Positions 45,801-53,169 of a stretch of DNA of 64,000 bases are shown in pieces; position 1 is the stretch's first letter; each line of letters opens with the position of its first letter. The notes beneath the pieces are model-generated. The model had not been told where the DNA came from, did no database searches, and saw only the letters and a list, made by a program, of their open reading frames with translations. The stretch is from Sthenelais limicola (lineage: Eukaryota > Annelida > Polychaeta > Phyllodocida > Sigalionidae). The stretch is from the NCBI GenBank assembly GCA_942159475.1, contig OW804094.1, positions 10,945,555-11,009,554 on the forward strand. The letters run 5' to 3'. Made by a program: the position numbers and the translations under genes.

Positions 45801-48310
45801 TGGTCTGAAGGACAACACAGTTGGGCCCTCAGGAGTTAAGGTGAATGAGGAAAGATCGGTATCAAGAGAGTCAAGAAGAAATTGCACCTCTAATATCTCC
45901 TTGAATCTCGACGACGGTGATAGTCGTCTCTGTACGGACGATCCCTGGATCTGCTCCGTCTCCGATATGAGCGGGACCCCTGTCCGCGACGATTTCCTCG
46001 GTAATTCCCCTTGCCGCGTTTGTTCTCGCTGTCGCCCCGAGTCTTCTGCTGGCCACCCCCTTGTGGGCGATAAGGAGGCCTGTCGGAGTTTTTTGCTTGG
46101 CCACCCTTCTTGCCTGAACCATCCTGTTTATTCTCAACAATGATGGACAACTTCCTACTTGACTCGAGAGATTTTATGCTGCCCTCCAAATCATCTCCAA
46201 GTAGGGAAGCCGGAGTAGAAGGAAAACGCTTTGGGCTATTAGCCAAATCCTTATAGGTCTCCTTAAGATGCTTGCCCATCTCCGTGCGACGTTGCTTGGT
46301 AGAAATAAACATATTATAAAAACCAGCAATGGCAAGAGCATCCCTGCAAGCATTCAAACCAGAAACGACGGAAGCTGAAGCCTTGTCTCCCGTGACAAGA
46401 CCCTTGATTTCACACAAGGCATCTGCCGCACGCACAGTAGCAGTAGCCTGAGCCAACAACATAACTTGCAACTTCTTATGATAGATGTCAAAGTTCTGTC
46501 CTGCCGGAAGCAAAGCCGGCCAAACTAGAGCTGGTATCTCAGGTGTTTGTAAACCGGGAACGTTCGACGGTCTCTTATTCCTCGACTTCACCTCATCAAA
46601 CACCTTTCCAGTTGGAGGCGTAGAGAAAACATTCTCCAAGAAACGCCCCAACTCCTGGCTTTTGATGGGAGGACCAACATCACCTTTGGCAGTCATTTCC
46701 TTGACGAAAGCATCGAGGATACCAGCACAATCATCAACAATTTCACCCTCCTCACGCTCCGGCTGAGCGATAATAAGGGGATCCTCCTCCTTGTTTACAT
46801 TTTCAACAGGTAAAGACTCACGTGAAGAAGACCTGCTTGACAAATCATGGCGACTTCTCCGACGACCAAATCTGGCCGGACTTTCTGAAGAAACTCTAGA
46901 CCTGCGACGTTGTGACCTGAAGAAGTAATCTCTGTAGAAATCATCATGTAGCGAAGAACCACGGCGAGGAGACTCCAACGAAGCCGGTGACTCAGGTCGT
47001 AGGTAAGCACGTGCCTGCTGCTGGGATTGACAGTCAAGTCTCTCCTGCGCGGCCTGGGTCGAAGAAGCTAATTCTAAAGACGCAACTCTAGAATTCATAC
47101 TTCTAACAGCAGAATTGACTACATCCAATTTGCCGCCGAAACCATTCATTTTCTTCAGAATGTCGCCCAAAGTTGGTTCAGGAGGAGGAGCGCCGACTCT
47201 TACCTCGGCCACCAAGAGTGGAGGCCCGTCATCATGCTGGCTGTCCGACATTTTGGAAACACACGAGCACGTGTATATTCCAAAGGTAACTCTCCAGACA
47301 AGCAGTAAATGATAAATTTCAGTCTAATTTAGCTGCTGTCGAGACTCCTGATGACAATATCAACACAAACGGACGTCAAAAACCACTTTTGAAGAAACTT
47401 GGTGCCCAAAAAACTTCGGAAGTTTTGACGAAAGGACGGGAACCCGACCTGCGCTTTGATGCGTAATCCGTAAACTGCCTTAGCCTCGTTCTCCTTCTCA
47501 TGTGCTGCCACCTGACGGTGGCTGCAGACAAGAATTGATCGATCTGATCACTCTTTAATCACTACCTTCTTCATCAGCAGCAGAATGGCGGCGTTTTTTG
47601 TGTTTCTTCTTTTTCTTGTTGCTCTTGTGTGGTTCGCCTTCCTCCCGGTTGGGGGAGCTGGGTGAAGGGGGCGTGTCTACCTGCATAAACTCCTCCCCCT
47701 CAGCGTCTGACGTGTATCTCTGCACATCCTCCATCTCCTGCCGCTTCCTCTTCTTTTTCTTCACTTTACTGGAATTGAAGTAATAGGATTATTTGTTTTT
47801 AAATCATAAGAATCAGATATTCTGTAGTTATTCAAATCGAGTATGCCTTGATAAACATGAAATAATCGTATCACTTTTTTGTCATATATATATATATATA
47901 TAGAAAAAAAATACTTTCATTATTACTACTGCTAAAAGAATACATTTTTGCTATTTTATTATCATTATTGCTATAACCATTATCAATTTTTTTGAAACCA
48001 GCTTCTGAAGCCTTTGCGCTTTTTGGACGGAAGAAATCCAAGGTTTTACAAGGTCGAAAATCCAAAGGTCATCTAATAGATTCCAACAGAATTCAAGGCC
48101 ATATGATTTTCCAGGCCCGTCGACCAAAATAGCCAATTTCTCAGGCTTTTCCAGGCCCTGAATTCATTTTTCAAATCCAAGGCTTTTCCAGGCCCCGCGA
48201 AGACCCTGCTTTGGTTTGAGTTGTCTCCCTTCTTCCAAACTAATACATTGACTACTTGGCAATAACTATTTAGTTGTTTACCTGTGGATAGCACTCTCGG
48301 TATACTGCAT
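30847..48310 (-). CDS. TTF1: TTF1-like RNA polymerase I termination factor
   Basis: Thirteen exons join in perfect phase (1752 nt, 583 codons): 48282-48310, 47566-47768, 41497-41706, 39897-40058, 39075-39166, 37604-37715, 37002-37080, 35313-35452, 34372-34525, 33602-33685, 32685-32756, 31909-31991, 30847-31178. The N-terminal ~200 residues are lysine- and acid-rich low-complexity sequence, as in TTF1 proteins. Residues about 213-395 carry SANT/Myb-like repeats: HRPWTKAEDEILTNNWKRIA, the NSVGVYNRARKLFDPS block matching the TTF1 YYRAKKMFD segment, LRWSNMAVDLGVSGQKLIQF, and YWNEQDDEAL...VPGKNDVQCRSRW. The C-terminal VLEEFYIDWWEV and ILDWLEQHVVPKLEADL correspond to the IDWEDL and IIDYLYETTLPLLKEKL parts of vertebrate TTF1. 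A ~100-residue K/E-rich tail follows. Known family role: binds rDNA terminator (Sal-box-like) sites, arrests Pol I, blocks replication forks and remodels chromatin in the nucleolus. The ATG at 48310 is the first one in frame after the last upstream stop; earlier exon sequence is disrupted. Shorter than human TTF1 (about 900 aa). Confidence 0.8.
31182..31490. repeat. 29-bp tandem array against the last TTF1 exon
   Basis: About ten copies of AGTAAATTGTACATCACACA then TCCATTACA. The first copy abuts the acceptor of the terminal exon: the AG acceptor (minus ACTTGCAG) lies within a variant repeat unit, so the 3' splice site is made of array sequence. Confidence 0.95.
32815..33000 (-). other. Possible LINE 3' fragment in a TTF1 intron
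   Basis: TTGAATTGAATTGAA (32858-32872) followed by AATCTTTTATACAAG and sequence that could be a reversed 3' UTR. Comparable tail at 8903. No coding motif seen. Confidence 0.25.
33143..33552. mobile_element. MITE (GGGTCAGATTTTCAG family) with nested insert
   Basis: Reversed copy whose termini are at 33145 and 33550, interrupted at about 33308-33480 by a foreign fragment (TATACAGCAAATCAATAAGT and neighbours) that is the reverse complement of 25950-26050. The nesting gives relative age: the MITE is older than the insert. Confidence 0.8.
33708..34147. repeat. Four-unit array of the GTGAGTGAGTGAG repeat plus MITE end
   Basis: Units of about 85 bp (GAGTGAGTGAGATTGGTTGC, TTTACGCCCTTATCAACACA, core GGTTATATCAAGGGCGGGAG) start at about 33712, 33796, 33879 and 33963. 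The array then grades into an AGAGACAG-rich tail and a right terminus of the GGGTCAGA MITE (34102-34147). It lies within a TTF1 intron 27 bp from the exon 33602-33685 acceptor. Confidence 0.9.
34602..34795. mobile_element. Truncated GGGTCAGATTTTCAG MITE
   Basis: Left end complete (GGGGTCAGATTTTCGGAAAA); the copy stops in GGATTGGTGAAGGCGAATC without the right terminus. Confidence 0.75.
35476..36815. repeat. 20-bp tandem array in a TTF1 intron
   Basis: About 65 copies of GATTGGATGCTTTATATGGT with variants GAATGC/GAGTGC, TGATT and an ATAATATG insertion. It begins about 24 bp upstream (transcriptionally) of the acceptor of exon 35313-35452, so the branch-point region must be inside or next to the array. 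Confidence 0.97.
38017..38145. repeat. Long-stem palindrome in a TTF1 intron
   Basis: AGCAAATGGCAC...GGTTCAAACTGATC...CAGAAAACGGG is mirrored by CCCGTTTTCTGAT...GATCAGTTTGAACCC...GTGCCATTTGCT around a loop of about 17 bp. Stem of about 50 bp with small mismatches; probably a compact MITE. Confidence 0.8.
39484..39855. mobile_element. hAT-like MITE, CAGGGCTCGAAA termini
   Basis: 372 bp with inverted ends CAGGGCTCGAAAAAAACCTA and TAGGTTTTTTTCGAGCCCTG, flanked on both sides by AATTT. The interior repeats GGGCAAGTAAAAAT-type motifs in both orientations. CAGGGCTCGAA is a common hAT terminus. Its right end is 41 bp beyond the donor of exon 39897-40058. Confidence 0.85.
40080..41318. repeat. ~82-bp tandem array in a TTF1 intron
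   Basis: Fifteen head-to-tail units, each with GTGAGTGAGATTGGTTGC, ACGCCCTTATCAACACAT and ATATCAAGGGCGGGAGAGCT. A run with alternating variants (ATTGAACGTT against TTTAATAAGG) indicates duplication of two- or three-unit blocks. The right end runs into the GGCAGTTTATGATCATACCC tail. The array starts about 22 bp from the acceptor of exon 39897-40058. Confidence 0.97.
41319..42373. other. TTF1 intron and exon surroundings without other features
   Basis: Apart from the TTF1 exon 41497-41706, this holds a fragment related to 15128-15172 (about 41400-41475) and TTGGATTGGATTGGAAAACG (41708-41727), which resembles a LINE 3' tail. Nothing else recognised. Confidence 0.4.
42374..42703. mobile_element. 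DIRS-derived palindromic element
   Basis: Perfect or near-perfect 92-bp inverted arms (about 42374-42466 and 42611-42703) contain TTCTTGCTCTGCAGACAGCC, a diverged version of the neighbouring DIRS terminus TTCTTGTCTGCAGCCACC. Just inside the left arm is GAGAAGGAGAACGAGGCTAA, identical to the sequence just inside the 47.5-kb DIRS terminus but in opposite orientation. So it contains a small, internally deleted, inverted relative. The palindrome also includes about 47 bp outside the DIRS-like part and ends where the large element begins. Confidence 0.75.
42699..42742. repeat. DIRS right terminal inverted repeat
   Basis: ATCAATTCTTGTCTGCAGCC and following bases to CACATGAGA; exact reverse complement of 47496-47539. 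Confidence 0.93.
42904..44148 (-). CDS. DIRS tyrosine recombinase
   Basis: 414 codons. A lysine/serine-rich N-terminus (about residues 38-50) is followed by a SAM-like core-binding domain (SWSKNTKKSYRTYHRKWKFY, about 88-107) and a catalytic domain. Visible catalytic positions: Arg224 in TSQRVQTLQ, His341 and Arg344 in RPHSVRGA, Trp367 in the TAMWKD position, and the nucleophile Tyr377 in RRFYHKP. This is the R-H-x-x-R-(H/W)-Y signature of DIRS/crypton recombinases. It resolves circular cDNA into the genome without target duplication. The start overlaps the last ~200 nt of the RT frame. No stop or frameshift inside. Confidence 0.92.
   Translation of the reverse strand: MSAEDRDGKNSSDCCRPELVVSTLVPTDENQKQTTSVHKKRKKKSRSSKGHVSGREDCELLSSRRTLLKQVVDKLEISSRAKEHYLDSWSKNTKKSYRTYHRKWKFYCYENDIPYAIPTYNQAIDFLCDLYDQGMGYGAVASARSALSSVMPKIRNETFGASVTVSRIIGGMFNKRPPKTRYSETWDPDIVLGYIASLFPLAGLNLPQLTQRTLTLMMLVTSQRVQTLQTLKCEDIIFASKDKVTILLSEKIKTSAVGRALGSIVMESFPDNEKVCVLRSLRHYMFRTSDLRPKDSAGNSVGQLFISHTAPFKPVLTCTLAKYVRCILSASGLNTNVFRPHSVRGATASKLAALHVPVDQIMKTAMWKDENTFRRFYHKPINVTTATSTHLLSAFANKERDKKQSRASSRVSSE
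43944..45887 (-). CDS. DIRS reverse transcriptase / RNase H
   Basis: 647 codons counted from a GTG at 45887. The frame is open further upstream into the end of gag with no ATG nearby, so synthesis by frameshift from gag is likely. RT motifs: SLDLQEAYFSLPLH (Asp159), FGLSPAPWLFT, and the YIDD box at 223-226. RNase H follows with Asp391 (FADACDHGWGAVL), Glu423 (TKEILAI), Asp448 (RCDNTTAIAYI) and Asp499 (VDADLASR). The C-terminal DVDLFASRHN...FPPFRLVGRCLQKI...QPWFP region is characteristic of DIRS polyproteins. No methyltransferase domain. Uninterrupted, all catalytic acidic residues present. Confidence 0.93.
   Translation of the reverse strand: MQFLLDSLDTDLSSFTLTPEGPTVLSFRPGNLKFYLQEWEKITSDPDTLGIVRGVKLNFLKPPVQFNVPHQYSFAPERRAAVAEEVQKLITKGVVVETDISEILYLSNVFVTPKPGNKWRLILDLTALNKHLPLVHFKMDNLQTALEMLRPGSFMASLDLQEAYFSLPLHRESQPYIAFPWDGKFYRYIAVPFGLSPAPWLFTKAMKPVFSSVHEQGGFGFSYIDDCFLWGQTKEECANSVLLAMQQLCKLGYFVHPQKSTIVPSQVMKFLGFFIDSSKMIVYPPDEKRSACLERVERFLQDRSCSFTIQEVCSLTGTLVSLCNGIDYGLAHYKSLEKDKIAALAYHAGDFSARMFLSEAAIEDLRWWRSNLPWRTRKIRTFAPSLTMFADACDHGWGAVLDEEMAQGYFDDYEENYHINTKEILAIKWGILALAGDVCDTHIMIRCDNTTAIAYINKFGGTKSSSCNEVAKEIWLWAEERGNWLSASHIPGLENVDADLASRQLTEDTEWALSQEIFDHICSEFGSPDVDLFASRHNFKVEIYASWFPDPSSTFIDAFSISWKQFSRPYIFPPFRLVGRCLQKIEMERIRAIVVAPNWSSQPWFPQMKTRSRQLLYIRKGRRNLVPQKDMFQDEKIASCSLLAALF
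45890..47251 (-). CDS. DIRS gag-like structural protein
   Basis: 453 codons starting MSDSQHDDGPPLLVAEV. A short coiled-coil-like segment (GGKLDVVNSAVRSMNSRVAS) comes at about residues 39-58, followed by a serine/arginine-rich stretch (about 90-145), a globular central part (about 185-350) and a strongly basic glycine/arginine tail from about residue 390. No CCHC zinc knuckle, as is usual for DIRS gag. It ends in TAG at 45890-45892, and the RT frame overlaps its tail. Assignment rests on position and composition more than on sequence motifs. Confidence 0.8.
   Translation of the reverse strand: MSDSQHDDGPPLLVAEVRVGAPPPEPTLGDILKKMNGFGGKLDVVNSAVRSMNSRVASLELASSTQAAQERLDCQSQQQARAYLRPESPASLESPRRGSSLHDDFYRDYFFRSQRRRSRVSSESPARFGRRRSRHDLSSRSSSRESLPVENVNKEEDPLIIAQPEREEGEIVDDCAGILDAFVKEMTAKGDVGPPIKSQELGRFLENVFSTPPTGKVFDEVKSRNKRPSNVPGLQTPEIPALVWPALLPAGQNFDIYHKKLQVMLLAQATATVRAADALCEIKGLVTGDKASASVVSGLNACRDALAIAGFYNMFISTKQRRTEMGKHLKETYKDLANSPKRFPSTPASLLGDDLEGSIKSLESSRKLSIIVENKQDGSGKKGGQAKNSDRPPYRPQGGGQQKTRGDSENKRGKGNYRGNRRGQGSRSYRRRSRSRDRPYRDDYHRRRDSRRY
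47496..47539. repeat. DIRS left terminal inverted repeat
   Basis: TCTCATGTGCTGCCACCTGA through GCAGACAAGAATTGAT. Pairs with 42699-42742. Confidence 0.93.
48010..48208. mobile_element. Internally deleted CAGGGTCTCCGCG-type MITE
   Basis: Shares CTAATAGATTCCAACAGAAT, CCAGGCCC and the right end (CGCGAAGACCCTG) with 15322-15703. The left end is degenerate (TTTGCGCTTTTTGGACGG). It lies in the TTF1 intron 74 bp from the exon ending at 48282. Confidence 0.7.
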
Positions 48311-48523
48311 CTCTTCTCCCTCCTCAAGCTCTGTCTCCTCGTGTTTCTCACTCTTCTAGAACCTTCTTCTTCTATCTCCGGCTCCTCCTCCCTGTAGTGG
48401 GTTTATCTTCTTGTGGTTCCTCTACAGGCTTTGTTTCTCTTCCCGCCACGTCTCCAGATTAGCCATCGTGACAGCGAGCTATTTGTCGTCTGCACTTCCT
48501 CGGGAGGGATCGGTTCAGATTTC
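48282..48523 (-). other. Disrupted upstream part of the second TTF1 exon
   Basis: Exon-like block with acceptor TTATCAG before 48523 and donor CACAG/GTAAAC at 48281. Coding-looking, acid-rich pieces sit in all three frames (SEPIPPEEVQTTNSSLSR; KPVEEPQEDKPTTGR; EKHEETELEEGEEMQYTESA), each broken by stops. Only the last 29 nt (48282-48310) are open in the frame that continues the protein. Either the assembly has indel errors here, or upstream coding capacity has been lost and translation starts at 48310. Confidence 0.6.
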
Positions 48524-49145
48524 CTGATAAAAAATGAAAAAAATTGAACATTCATGAACACATGATAACTGATAACACTAGGGTAGGATGGATGGAACAC
48601 AGACAGCGATACAGTGCTATAGTAGAATACAGCTGTATATTTTGCCATGGTCGATCGCAAACGGCGACCCAGGGGGCAAAGGTTTGACTTGTGCAAGTCT
48701 TTGAATTTTCTTTGTTTAAAAACGAAAACTATCATTTTATGGTCACTACCATGTTATGGTCATTCCCCCTTGACTGAGGAATTCAAGACAGTCCATGTAT
48801 GGGGGTCCTAGACCTGCAGTAGGGCCCTACAAACAACAAAAGTCTTAGGGACTAGGAAAAGGTTTGAAGTCAAAAGTCCCCCAGTTGTCTCTCTTCTTAA
48901 AAGAAGACCTTTTTGCCCGTGTCAACTTATTTTCAGACAGACTATAGATCAGGAGCACACCATTGGGTGACCCCCTCCCCCCCCCCTCCCTCACTTTCCC
49001 AGCCCCACTAAAGACCTGGGAGCGCTATTGATGACATTATCACCGACATTTCCTACTTGACTGTTAACACAATAAATATGACTAGATAACATATCAGTTA
49101 AGATGTAAAATTATGGGATTTTCCCCGACTCCACCCACGTGATTA

Positions 49146-49371
49146 TGGGTCAGATCGTCAATTGGCAGCTCTACACATTTAGTATATTCTGATAAATTAG
49201 GCTGAACAATGATGAATACCGAGTATATCTGAGTATATTTGGTTTTGTGTTGGCTTAATATATCTGTTTTACTGTGTTAAACTGTATTTTGAATCTAATT
49301 TTGGTCTTAAATGTGAGTTATTTGAGAGGATTGGTGAAGGCGAATTGTACATTTTCTGAAAATCTGACCCA
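49146..49371. mobile_element. MITE of the GGGTCAGATTTTCAG family
   Basis: Left end abbreviated (TGGGTCAGATCGTCAATTGG, missing the TTTTCAGAAAATGTAC segment); right end ATTTTCTGAAAATCTGACCC complete. Confidence 0.8.
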
Positions 49372-49835
49372 TATAGACAGTCGCCAGGAAACCCAGCACT
49401 TTGTAAGAATTATGAAAACCAATCGAAATTTTAACATCCTGTAGTTTAGGCATTATTACCAAACAGGGGTGGTACCATACTCTAGAATAATTATTTTCCA
49501 ATATCGAGTGCTGAGGCACTTAACGGCGTAGCTATTTGTCAAATACTTCGTCCCGCAAGAAAAAACGCAATTTAGCGGTTGAAGGGAAAGTGAAAGGGCC
49601 AGCATAAGAGAGGGTTGGTAAGGGCACGTCAAACACACCTGGACATCAACATCCCTGTATGATTGAGAGTTATTTGTTTAAATAACACAAATTGACGAAA
49701 AAGGGGTCTTTTCAGTCGTCACTATACACTTAACTTACATTTAACCAGAACCTTTGATTTATTTTATGAAAACGTAATCAATTCGAAACAAGTAGAATTA
49801 TTCCCCCATTTTTAAATTGTACTACAAACGAAAAA

Positions 49836-50215
49836 CTATGTAATAACGGAAATAAGATATGACTACAAAAGCAAAAATCAATAGATACAAACAAATCGAA
49901 TTTTCTCGATTTCTATTATTCGAATCGACTAAACACAGTTGAGTATATTCAACAGTTGGTAGTATTCCTCCAAACATGTCCACCAACACAATATTCATAG
50001 AAGTGTTCTCTTAATTACAGAATAAAAGACAAAAACCACTCCCCCATACGTACTCTCTCACCCACTAACTTTCCGGACGGACTAAAAAAAATGAATTACT
50101 CAACTAATAACGGAGATACCGTAAGATACGTCTACAAAAACAATAGTCATAGATTCAATATTCATAAAAGACAAGCACACTCCCCCATACGTACTCTCTC
50201 ACCCACTTACCTTCC
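49836..50215. repeat. Direct duplication around the first TTF1 exon
   Basis: The segment containing ACTCCCCCATACGTACTCTC then TCACCCACT occurs at about 50038 and 50180, with related flanks (TAATAACGGA..., ...GTCTACAAAAACAATAG). Only the right copy retains the donor sequence CTTACC. Confidence 0.7.
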
Positions 50216-50262
50216 CGGCAGTTCTAACTGCAACCTTTGGCCCAACCACGGCCGCCATCTTT
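50211..50262 (-). promoter_or_regulatory. Probable TTF1 first exon and YY1-type start motif
   Basis: Minus strand reads AAAGATGGCGGCCGTGG, a YY1-consensus element of the kind placed just downstream of transcription starts. Its ATG opens 16 codons (MAAVVGPKVAVRTAGK, 50258-50211) up to a consensus donor GTAAGTGG. Joined to the block at 48523 the frame meets a stop after two codons, so this may be a non-coding leader or an original N-terminus now disconnected. Confidence 0.55.
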
Positions 50263-50510
50263 GTTTCCACAAGTTATCCGGTATAGTACCACTGGGAAAA
50301 GTAACATTTGAAGCTCTCAGAATAGCCAAACAACGCCCCAAATCACAAAGCGAACTAAAGAGTCTTTGTTAGAAATCGTCGTCCATGTGATGGTAAATAG
50401 ATTGAGTGAATTCGGTTTCTAGCAGCGGCTGGAGCTTTTTTTTTTAAATAAAACGAAGAGACGCTAACAAAGTAGAGGAATCATGATCCATGATCCCAAA
50501 ATATTGAAAT

Positions 50511-50747
50511 GGGTCAGATTTTCAGAAAATGTACAATTGGCAGCTCTACATATTTAGTACATTCTGCTAAATTTGGCTGAACAAAGATGAATACCAGGTA
50601 TATTTTGAGTATATTTGGTATCACATTGATTTAAAGTATCAGTTCTGTTATGTTCAACTACATTTTGAAGCTCATTTTGTCTTAAATATGGGTTATTTGA
50701 GAGGATTGGTGAAGGCGAATTGTACATTTTCTGAACATCTGACCCAA
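50511..50747. mobile_element. MITE of the GGGTCAGATTTTCAG family
   Basis: Intact 237-bp copy just upstream of TTF1. Termini TGGGTCAGATTTTCAGAAAA and CTGAACATCTGACCCA. Confidence 0.85.
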
Positions 50748-52214
50748 ATGTTCCATTAGGTCCAGAACAAACAAGTTTACAGTGAGAACATATAAAATAC
50801 AGACGAAACTTTTTAAAAATTCCATAAACGTATATATATTGATGCCAACAATCTTAAAATAAAGCAAGAAGTTCACAAAGGATCCGAATTGACAATGTTC
50901 AACATTGCACCGGTGGCATGATCCCAGATCAACATTAAAACGTTCCTGAAATGAGATTTCAGCATTTCACAGACATTTCTGTATTTAATGTCACCGTCTC
51001 TCGCTATTTTAGCACAGGAAAACCGATCCAGAATCATAAAGAAATTTAACGAAAGAATAAGAAGCTGTGGCTTGGGTTTGGTAAGATTTACTTACATGGT
51101 GAGGTGTGTGTGAGAGGGAGGGCAGTGTCTTGGAGCGCCACAATGGTGGTGGTGGTGGTGGTGGTGGTGGTGGTGGTGTAGGCTGGAGACAACTGGTCTG
51201 AGGCGGGAGTAATCTCTAGCCCTTATACAAGAGGGACTGTTCATTTTGTTGTTGTTGGGAGGGGAGGCCGAGGGGTGGGTGGGGGCATCTAATGATCTTT
51301 TTTGCACACTCAGAACTACAATGATGTGCTGGTGGAGGGGGGGGGGGGTCATGAATTTTGCAAACACAACCAACGCGGGGAGAGCAAGAAATTTAGCACA
51401 AGACTTTAAGGGGGGGGAGGGGGGTCATACAATTTTGCATAAGAATTTTTCGCAATGTCTTCCCCGCCCCCAGTGGTTATTTATAAACAGTCCCTTAGCA
51501 CCTCCAACATGCCAACCAACAACCGCCTACGGTCCTATACTATCTACAGCTCATTCCATATAACCTGGTAAGAGCCATACTATTTGTGTATAAGACATAG
51601 GACCGGGAGAAGAAGAAAGCCTTATGCACTTGTCATTAGCAACCCCCCACCCCCACGGGTATGGTAGGGAGATGTCAGTGTCAGAGAAAATAGGCGGGGA
51701 TTTCCCTTAATTTACCTACCGAATTATCAGGAGGTGGCCCACGGTGGGGGAATGTCCCTCAAAGTTAAGAATTTTTATTTGCACGGAGATTTACACAAAT
51801 TTCTTGCCCAGAGGGGGGGGGGGGATCGGGGATTTCATCATATTTCCCCAAATGCCCAGGATATTCCCCCATACCCCCAAGTGTGGGGTGCAATTGACAA
51901 GGAGGAGGGAGGGAAGGAGGGATAGGCTCCTTCATGCAGGAAGTTCTGGATGAAGAAATTAGTAAATTGAGAAAATGTGTAAATCTAGCGAGGTGGAACG
52001 TTGGGAGTGATGATAAATTGGATAATACACAGCAGGATAACAATCATGCAAATGATTTCTAAACTTCGATGCAAAATATTAAATAGGTAGGATGAAATTA
52101 AATTAAATAATATCGAAGGAGGACAGGGACTAGTTGGTTGGTTGCGGTTTGTGTTTATTGGGGTCCAACGTTTCGGCCAACATGAGGCCTTTATCAAGGA
52201 GGATTAAATAATAT
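50748..52214. other. Intergenic, G-rich low-complexity stretch
   Basis: Contains a (GGT)n microsatellite of about 11 units (51146-51178), several runs of 8-10 G (51338, 51411, 51812) and a CCAACGTTTCGGCC...GCCTTTATCAAGG segment (52167-52199) seen in many invertebrate retroelement fragments. No convincing exon. Confidence 0.5.
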
Positions 52215-52453
52215 GGGTCAAATTTTCTGAAAATGTACAATTCGCCTTTATTAATCCTCTCAAATAACCCAAATTTAAGACAGAAATGAGCTTCAAAATA
52301 CAGTTTAACATAGCAGAACTGATACTATAAATCAATTCGACACTGAATATACTCAGATATATACCTGGTATTCGTAATTTTTTCAGCCTAATTTAGCAGA
52401 ATTTCCTAAATGTGTAGAGCTGGCAATTGTACATTTTGGAAAAATCTGACCCA
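52215..52453. mobile_element. MITE of the GGGTCAGATTTTCAG family, reversed
   Basis: Starts TGGGTCAAATTTTCTGAAAA and ends ATTTTGGAAAAATCTGACCC; interior in reverse order. Confidence 0.82.
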
Positions 52454-52944
52454 ATAATATGAACTTAAGAATGAAGAAGTTTCCTGGCCATGGTTTGAGA
52501 GTGAGATAACTGGCGAGAGAATGAAGATAAGAGGGAAGCTAGGCAGACTCAAGGGTACTTGGAAGGCATAAATATATAGAAAGATATCTCAGTGGTTAAA
52601 GTCCATAATGCGGGGCACAAACGACCTATCCAAGTCCTAGAATAACTAAATTAGCATATTAGATCTTCAGCCTTCTACCTGCCACCTAAAGGCATAATCA
52701 GTTGAGTCTGATCATAAGGTTATAAGTCATATGAAGATGTTAAACCCATTCGTTATGGAGAAGTTGAATAAAAGTCTATTCGGCAGAGTGACATCGATTT
52801 GTAACATGATTCCCCCTAATATCAGGTCGTATGAGGACGGTATATAATTTTCTCTCAGAACAAAAATGTTTTAATTAAATTTTTGGATGAGAGTGGGGAG
52901 ATACGGAAACTTCGAAAACCCCATGTATTGGAAATATAAATATA

Positions 52945-53169
52945 TGGGTCAGATTTTCAGAAAATACAATTCCCCTTCACCAATCCTCCCAAATATCCCA
53001 AATTTCTGACGAAAATAAAGTTCAAAATACAGTTCAACCTAACCAAACAGATAGCTAGAATCAATGCAATGCTGAATATACTCGAATGTACATAGTATTG
53101 ACCAAATTGCAGCCAAATTTACTAAATGTGTAGATCTGCCCATTGTACATGTTCTAAAAATCTGACCCA
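52945..53169. mobile_element. MITE (GGGTCAGATTTTCAG family) with a visible empty site
   Basis: Reversed 225-bp copy. The duplicated segment at about 62097-62112 reads GGAAATATAATGAGC without it, so the insertion added the element plus a duplicated TATAA (left GGAAATATAA, right TATAATGAGC). Confidence 0.88.

Larger units (their letters stand above)
42699..47539 (-). mobile_element. Complete DIRS-like tyrosine-recombinase retrotransposon
   Basis: 4.84-kb element with 44-bp inverted termini (42699-42742 and 47496-47539), no obvious target duplication, and three long minus-strand frames in the order gag, RT/RNase H, tyrosine recombinase, the last two overlapping. This matches DIRS-class elements, which integrate through a recombinase and not an integrase. 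No methyltransferase domain and no clear internal complementary region were seen. It sits in a TTF1 intron in the sense orientation; its left end is only 26 bp past the donor of exon 47566-47768. All three frames being intact suggests a recent insertion. Confidence 0.92.
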
